Assembly (NCBI GenBank): GCA_021292105.1
Contig: CM037863.1
Span: forward strand, 8,582,085-8,646,084
Direction of reading: 5' to 3'
DNA length: 64,000 nt
DNA from: Anadara kagoshimensis
Lineage: Eukaryota; Mollusca; Bivalvia; Arcoida; Arcidae
Shown here: in pieces, positions 60,869 to 64,000 of the stretch
Layout of the letters: the number at the start of each line of letters is the position of its first letter
How positions within the stretch are numbered: the first letter of the stretch is position 1
The notes under the pieces: model-generated
Database searches by the model: none
Told to the model about the DNA's origin: nothing
What the model saw: only the letters and a program-made list of their open reading frames with translations
Made by a program: the position numbers and the translations under genes

Positions 60869-61157
60869 AGAGTGAGTGAGTGAGTAATGGTGTTTAACGT
60901 CCCAGTCAAGAATATTTCACTTATATCGAGACGTCGCCAGCTATAGGCGAAGGTGCAGAAATTTTGCCTGTGCGTTGCGCTGATGGCATTATACAGCAGG
61001 GTTCTTTAACGTGCCAAGCCCACCGTGACACGGGACCTCGATTATTTTAAGTTCCCATCCGAAAGAACCGTGACTTTCTTTTCGTAATGCCGAGTGCTTG
61101 GCGAAAGAACAGTCACTACCCACTTTCAAGTCTTGGGTCAGACCCGGCCGGGGTTAC
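60869..61157 (-). mobile_element. SINE S1, minus orientation, least decayed body and tail
   Basis: Plus strand runs from the simple tail AGTGAGTGAGTGAGTAATGG through TGTTTAACGTCCCAGTCAAG, GAGACGTCGCCAGCTATAGG, TTAACGTGCCAAGCCCACC and GCTTGGCGAAAGAACAGTC to GTCAGACCCGGCCGGGGTTA, which is the box B region on the sense strand. Box A and the rest of the tRNA head are missing. The best guide to the family's body and tail. Confidence 0.88.
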
Positions 61158-61771
61158 AGGTGTAAAGAGACGTTACTACTGTCTCACCTATGGAGTTCCT
61201 TTTAGATGAAACAGTAGAGATCTCGCTTTACAACCCGAGTTCTATTCCCAGAAGTGAATTTTATAACTAATTTTCCATTGTAACTAGCAGTTACATTACA
61301 AAAGTCATCTTTTAATAGCAAACTACAATGTATATTTTTTGTTTCTTTCTATGTTTGCTGTTTTCTGCATTATGTTTCAATTGTTCTAAGGGCTTTTCTG
61401 CTTAAGGAATGTCAAATGAGACTTAAATTTTTCAATCAATAACACACTTACATTCAAAGCAAAAACCGAAATTCTTTTATACAGGAATGTCATTTTCATA
61501 ATTTTTAAACGTACCCTATTTGTCATTTCAAGTTTTCATGTTATAATTTTACTCATTTAACTATTTAATAGGCATGATCTAATTGTTTAATTTCACAAAC
61601 AAAAATACTGATGACAAACCTCACCATCCACACTTAAACATAAAATGTATACATGGTATAGGCAAACAACACTGACATGTCAGCTTGACCTTTAAATTAA
61701 AAATACAAATACAAATCCTTTTAAAAAAATTTTAAAAAACAAATACATCATTTGAGCAAGTTTTTTAGGCT
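61158..61771. other. Non-coding stretch, nothing recognised
   Basis: No supported feature. Confidence 0.5.
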
Positions 61772-61862
61772 TGTCTTGGTGACGCAATTGGTTAGGTCAT
61801 GGGTCATTCTTATGCTAGGTGAGTTGGTGTCAAAGGGTGTGTGTTTGAGCCCCTACAGTGGC
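61772..61862 (+). pseudogene. tRNA-like sequence
   Basis: Box-A-like TGACGCAATTGGTTAGG (61,780-61,796) and box-B-like GTGTTTGAGCCCC (61,840-61,852) at tRNA-like spacing with a long variable region. No acceptor stem closes, so this is a SINE head or pseudogene. Confidence 0.45.
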
Positions 61863-62034
61863 AAAAATTATTGTCTTCAAATTAAATATTTATTATCTCC
61901 TGCAAGAATATTCTTTGTGAAAGGTCAAAGAGACAGGTCAATGTTGTTTGCCTATATATGAGCATTTGTAATTCAAATTCTACTCACAACAATCATATCC
62001 GTCTGTATATTTTGTATGTGAGCTAAAAAGGGCC

Positions 62035-62345
62035 AAACCAAAAAAAAAAGGATTCCTACCCTTTTAAGTCACTACAAAAAGGGTCAAACCAAAATAATAG
62101 GGTCCATACCCATTTAAGTAACTACAAAAAGGGCCAAACCAAAACTATAGGGTCCATACCCTTTTAAGTTACTACAAAAAAGTGTCAAACCAAAATTATA
62201 GGGCCCATACTCATTTAAGTGACTATAAAAAGCGCCAAACCAAAATCATAGGGTCCATACCCATTAGAGTTACTACAAAAAAGGGCCAAACCAAAATAGA
62301 AGGTCCCTCCCCAATGCAGTGTATTACAAAAAGGGCCAAAACAAG
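62035..62345. repeat. ~49-bp tandem repeat
   Basis: Six units of AAAGGGCCAAACCAAAATTA plus AGGGTCCATACCCTTTTAAG plus TTACTACAA. The 83-codon frame starting at 62,182 follows the repeat and is not a gene. Confidence 0.9.
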
Positions 62346-62449
62346 AAAGTTATACAATACATTTAACATTTTAAATTCCTACCTTCTTATATTTATACAA
62401 TATCACAACAGTGAAGCAGAAAATAAACAATAAAAAGGAATTAAAAGTC

Positions 62450-63440
62450 TACCAAGAATATCTCCCCTAAGAATAATTACCACATGGAGGGGTATTTAAA
62501 TAGTTTGGTAACCATGGTAACATTGTCAAGGGAATGTATATCACAATTTCTATTCAACAATAAATAAATTAGACTAAATCTTAAGCACTATGTTTTGTTT
62601 TGTCATCATTCTACTGGGTATTAAAAAGTTTTCAAAGAAAATCTCCCCTAAGAATAATTACCACATGGAGGGGGAGGTTAGTTTTGTAGCCATGGTAACA
62701 TTGTCAAGGGACTGTATATAACAATTTCTATTTAAACATTGACCACTATGTCTTGTTTTGACATCAATCTGTTGGGTATTAAAACATCTACAAAGAAAAT
62801 CCCTCTAAGAATAATTACTACATGGAGGGGTTTGGTAACCATGGTAACATTGTCAAGGGACTGTATATAACAATTACTATTTAAACATTGACCACTATGT
62901 CTTGTTTTGACATCAATCTGTTGGGTATTAACACATCTACAAAGAAAATCCCCCCTTGGAATAATTACTACATGAAGGGGTAGTTAAATAGTTTGGTAAT
63001 CATGGTAACACTGTCAAGGGACTTTATATCACAATTTCTATTTAATAATAAATAAATAAGTCTAAATCTTGAGCACTATGTGTTGCTTTGTCATCATTCT
63101 ACTGTGTATTAAAAAGTCTACCAAGGAAATCTCCTCTTAATTACCACAAGAAAGGAGGAGGGGATAAATAGCTTGGTAACCATGGTAACATTGTTAAGTG
63201 ACTTTATATCACAGTTTCTATTTAACAATAAATAAATACGACTAAATCTTAAGCACTATGTGTTGTTTTGTCATAATTTTACTGTGTATTAAAAAGTCTT
63301 CAAAGAAAATCCCCCTTCAGAATAATTACCACATGGAGGGGTAGTTAAGTTTGGTAACATTGTCAAGGGACTGTATATCACAATTTCTATATCACTATAA
63401 ATAAATTAGTTTAGACTAAATCTTGAGCACTATGTCTTGT
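62450..63440. repeat. Long-unit tandem array carrying X-box-like palindromes
   Basis: Six units of 120-190 bp: AAAGAAAATCTCCCCTAAGA, ATAATTACCACATGGAGGGG, GGTAACCATGGTAACATTGT, CAAGGGACTGTATATCACAA, then an AATAAATAA stretch and GCACTATGTCTTGTTTTG. The palindrome GTAACCATGGTAAC or a close variant lies at 62,508-62,521, 62,686-62,699, 62,835-62,848, 62,996-63,009 and 63,176-63,189; the sixth unit has lost half of it. The array directly follows the terminal exon on the minus strand, so it may lie in that gene's 3' untranslated region. Confidence 0.9.
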
Positions 63441-63447
63441 TTTGACA

Positions 63448-63543
63448 TCATTCTGCCGGACTGTTCTGTTCTTTTATTCTTTTAAGGGCATTGTTGACAC
63501 GTACTATTAATCTGTTTTCAAAATCATAGTCCTTGTACGATTC
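63448..63543 (-). CDS. Terminal exon of an unrecognised gene
   Basis: On the minus strand a pyrimidine-rich tract ending TTTTTCAG (63,551-63,544) is followed in phase 0 by 31 codons and TGA: ESYKDYDFENRLIVRV, then NNALKRIKEQNSPAE. The sequence is charged, probably helical and low in AT compared with its surroundings. Acceptor quality, frame and composition support a real last exon. I do not recognise the protein. Upstream exons would lie at higher coordinates; none is evident up to 63,954, so the rest is probably beyond the window. Confidence 0.55.
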   Translation of the reverse strand, partial: ESYKDYDFENRLIVRVNNALKRIKEQNSPAE

Positions 63544-63954
63544 CTGAAAAATAAAAAAAAAATCTGTGAGCAACTGCTCACTTAGTACACTCCCACTTTT
63601 AAAATCAAGCATTGACTATAAACATCGAAAAAATAAGTTGGTTAACAGAAAATAGTTTCTTTTTTTTTAATTGGGAAAATTTAAAGTTCTGAAATACAGA
63701 AAACTGCATAATGCGCTTGCAACAGCTGCTGATCCACATTGCAAAGATGTTACATTGTGACAATATCTAAGATTTTGTGAGTAAGGACAGTTAGATTGTA
63801 AATTTAATTAGCTAGAATATCACTTTGTTTGGGCAATTTTAGTGATCAAATTAGAAAATTTTAGCCATATTACTACCTTTATTCTATAGTAATATTCAGC
63901 AAACAAAATAGAGGAAAAAGTTGCAGCCATCAAACAAGACAAATCTGCACATAG

Positions 63955-64000
63955 AATTGACGTTTCGACGACCATGCCCACAATGTTCCGACAATGGCTG
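63955..64000. mobile_element. M1 MITE, cut by the window end
   Basis: AATTGACGTTTCGACGACCA followed by TGCCCACAATGTTCCGACAA, the left TIR of the family; the rest lies outside the window. Confidence 0.8.

Overview
The window reads as nuclear DNA of an invertebrate animal, most likely a bivalve mollusc. It is strongly AT-rich and has spliced genes with GT-AG introns. It is crowded with decayed transposable elements, tRNA-derived SINEs, short terminal-inverted-repeat (TIR) elements and mini/microsatellites. The bivalve assignment is inference, from the SINE tail type and from a secreted protein family I associate with bivalves. Almost none of the short open reading frames are genes.

Only two pieces of protein-coding gene are supported. 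(1) A complete six-exon gene on the minus strand (start codon at 22,608, stop at 13,050) encodes a 274-residue secreted protein: signal peptide, an unnamed N-terminal domain over four exons, and a C-terminal cysteine-rich PAN/apple-like module. All splice phases join without a break, and a TATA box and CCAAT box lie upstream of the start. (2) One terminal exon of an unrecognised gene lies on the minus strand at 63,448-63,543; the rest of that gene is beyond the right edge or in exons I could not find.

Layout. 0-12.7 kb: intergenic, with retroelement 3' ends, two TIR elements, a 74-bp tandem array and a TIR MITE. 13-22.7 kb: the secreted-protein gene; its third intron is inflated by a 3.85-kb element with perfect 30-bp TIRs. 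22.9-27.4 kb: TIR elements and a dead non-LTR retrotransposon invaded by a SINE. 28.9-37 kb: two related TTAA-flanked, piggyBac-like non-autonomous elements, the second carrying nested insertions including a SINE that itself holds a foldback element. 37-51 kb: a collinear segmental duplication (31,994-39,080 against 47,212-49,530) that preserves an unfilled site for the second TTAA element, plus many retroelement 3' ends. 52-58.3 kb: a 1.3-kb foldback built of GGCGTTATAACGCC units, a 43/86-bp higher-order satellite that appears derived from the retroelement 3' end, and two further minisatellites. 59-64 kb: a palindromic element, a SINE, tandem arrays (one repeating an RFX X-box-like palindrome) and the terminal exon.

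No cooperating gene system such as an operon, defence island or CRISPR is present. What stands out is the secreted-protein gene and several unusual repeat architectures, some carrying perfect transcription-factor-like motifs (CRE, DR1, E-box, X-box).
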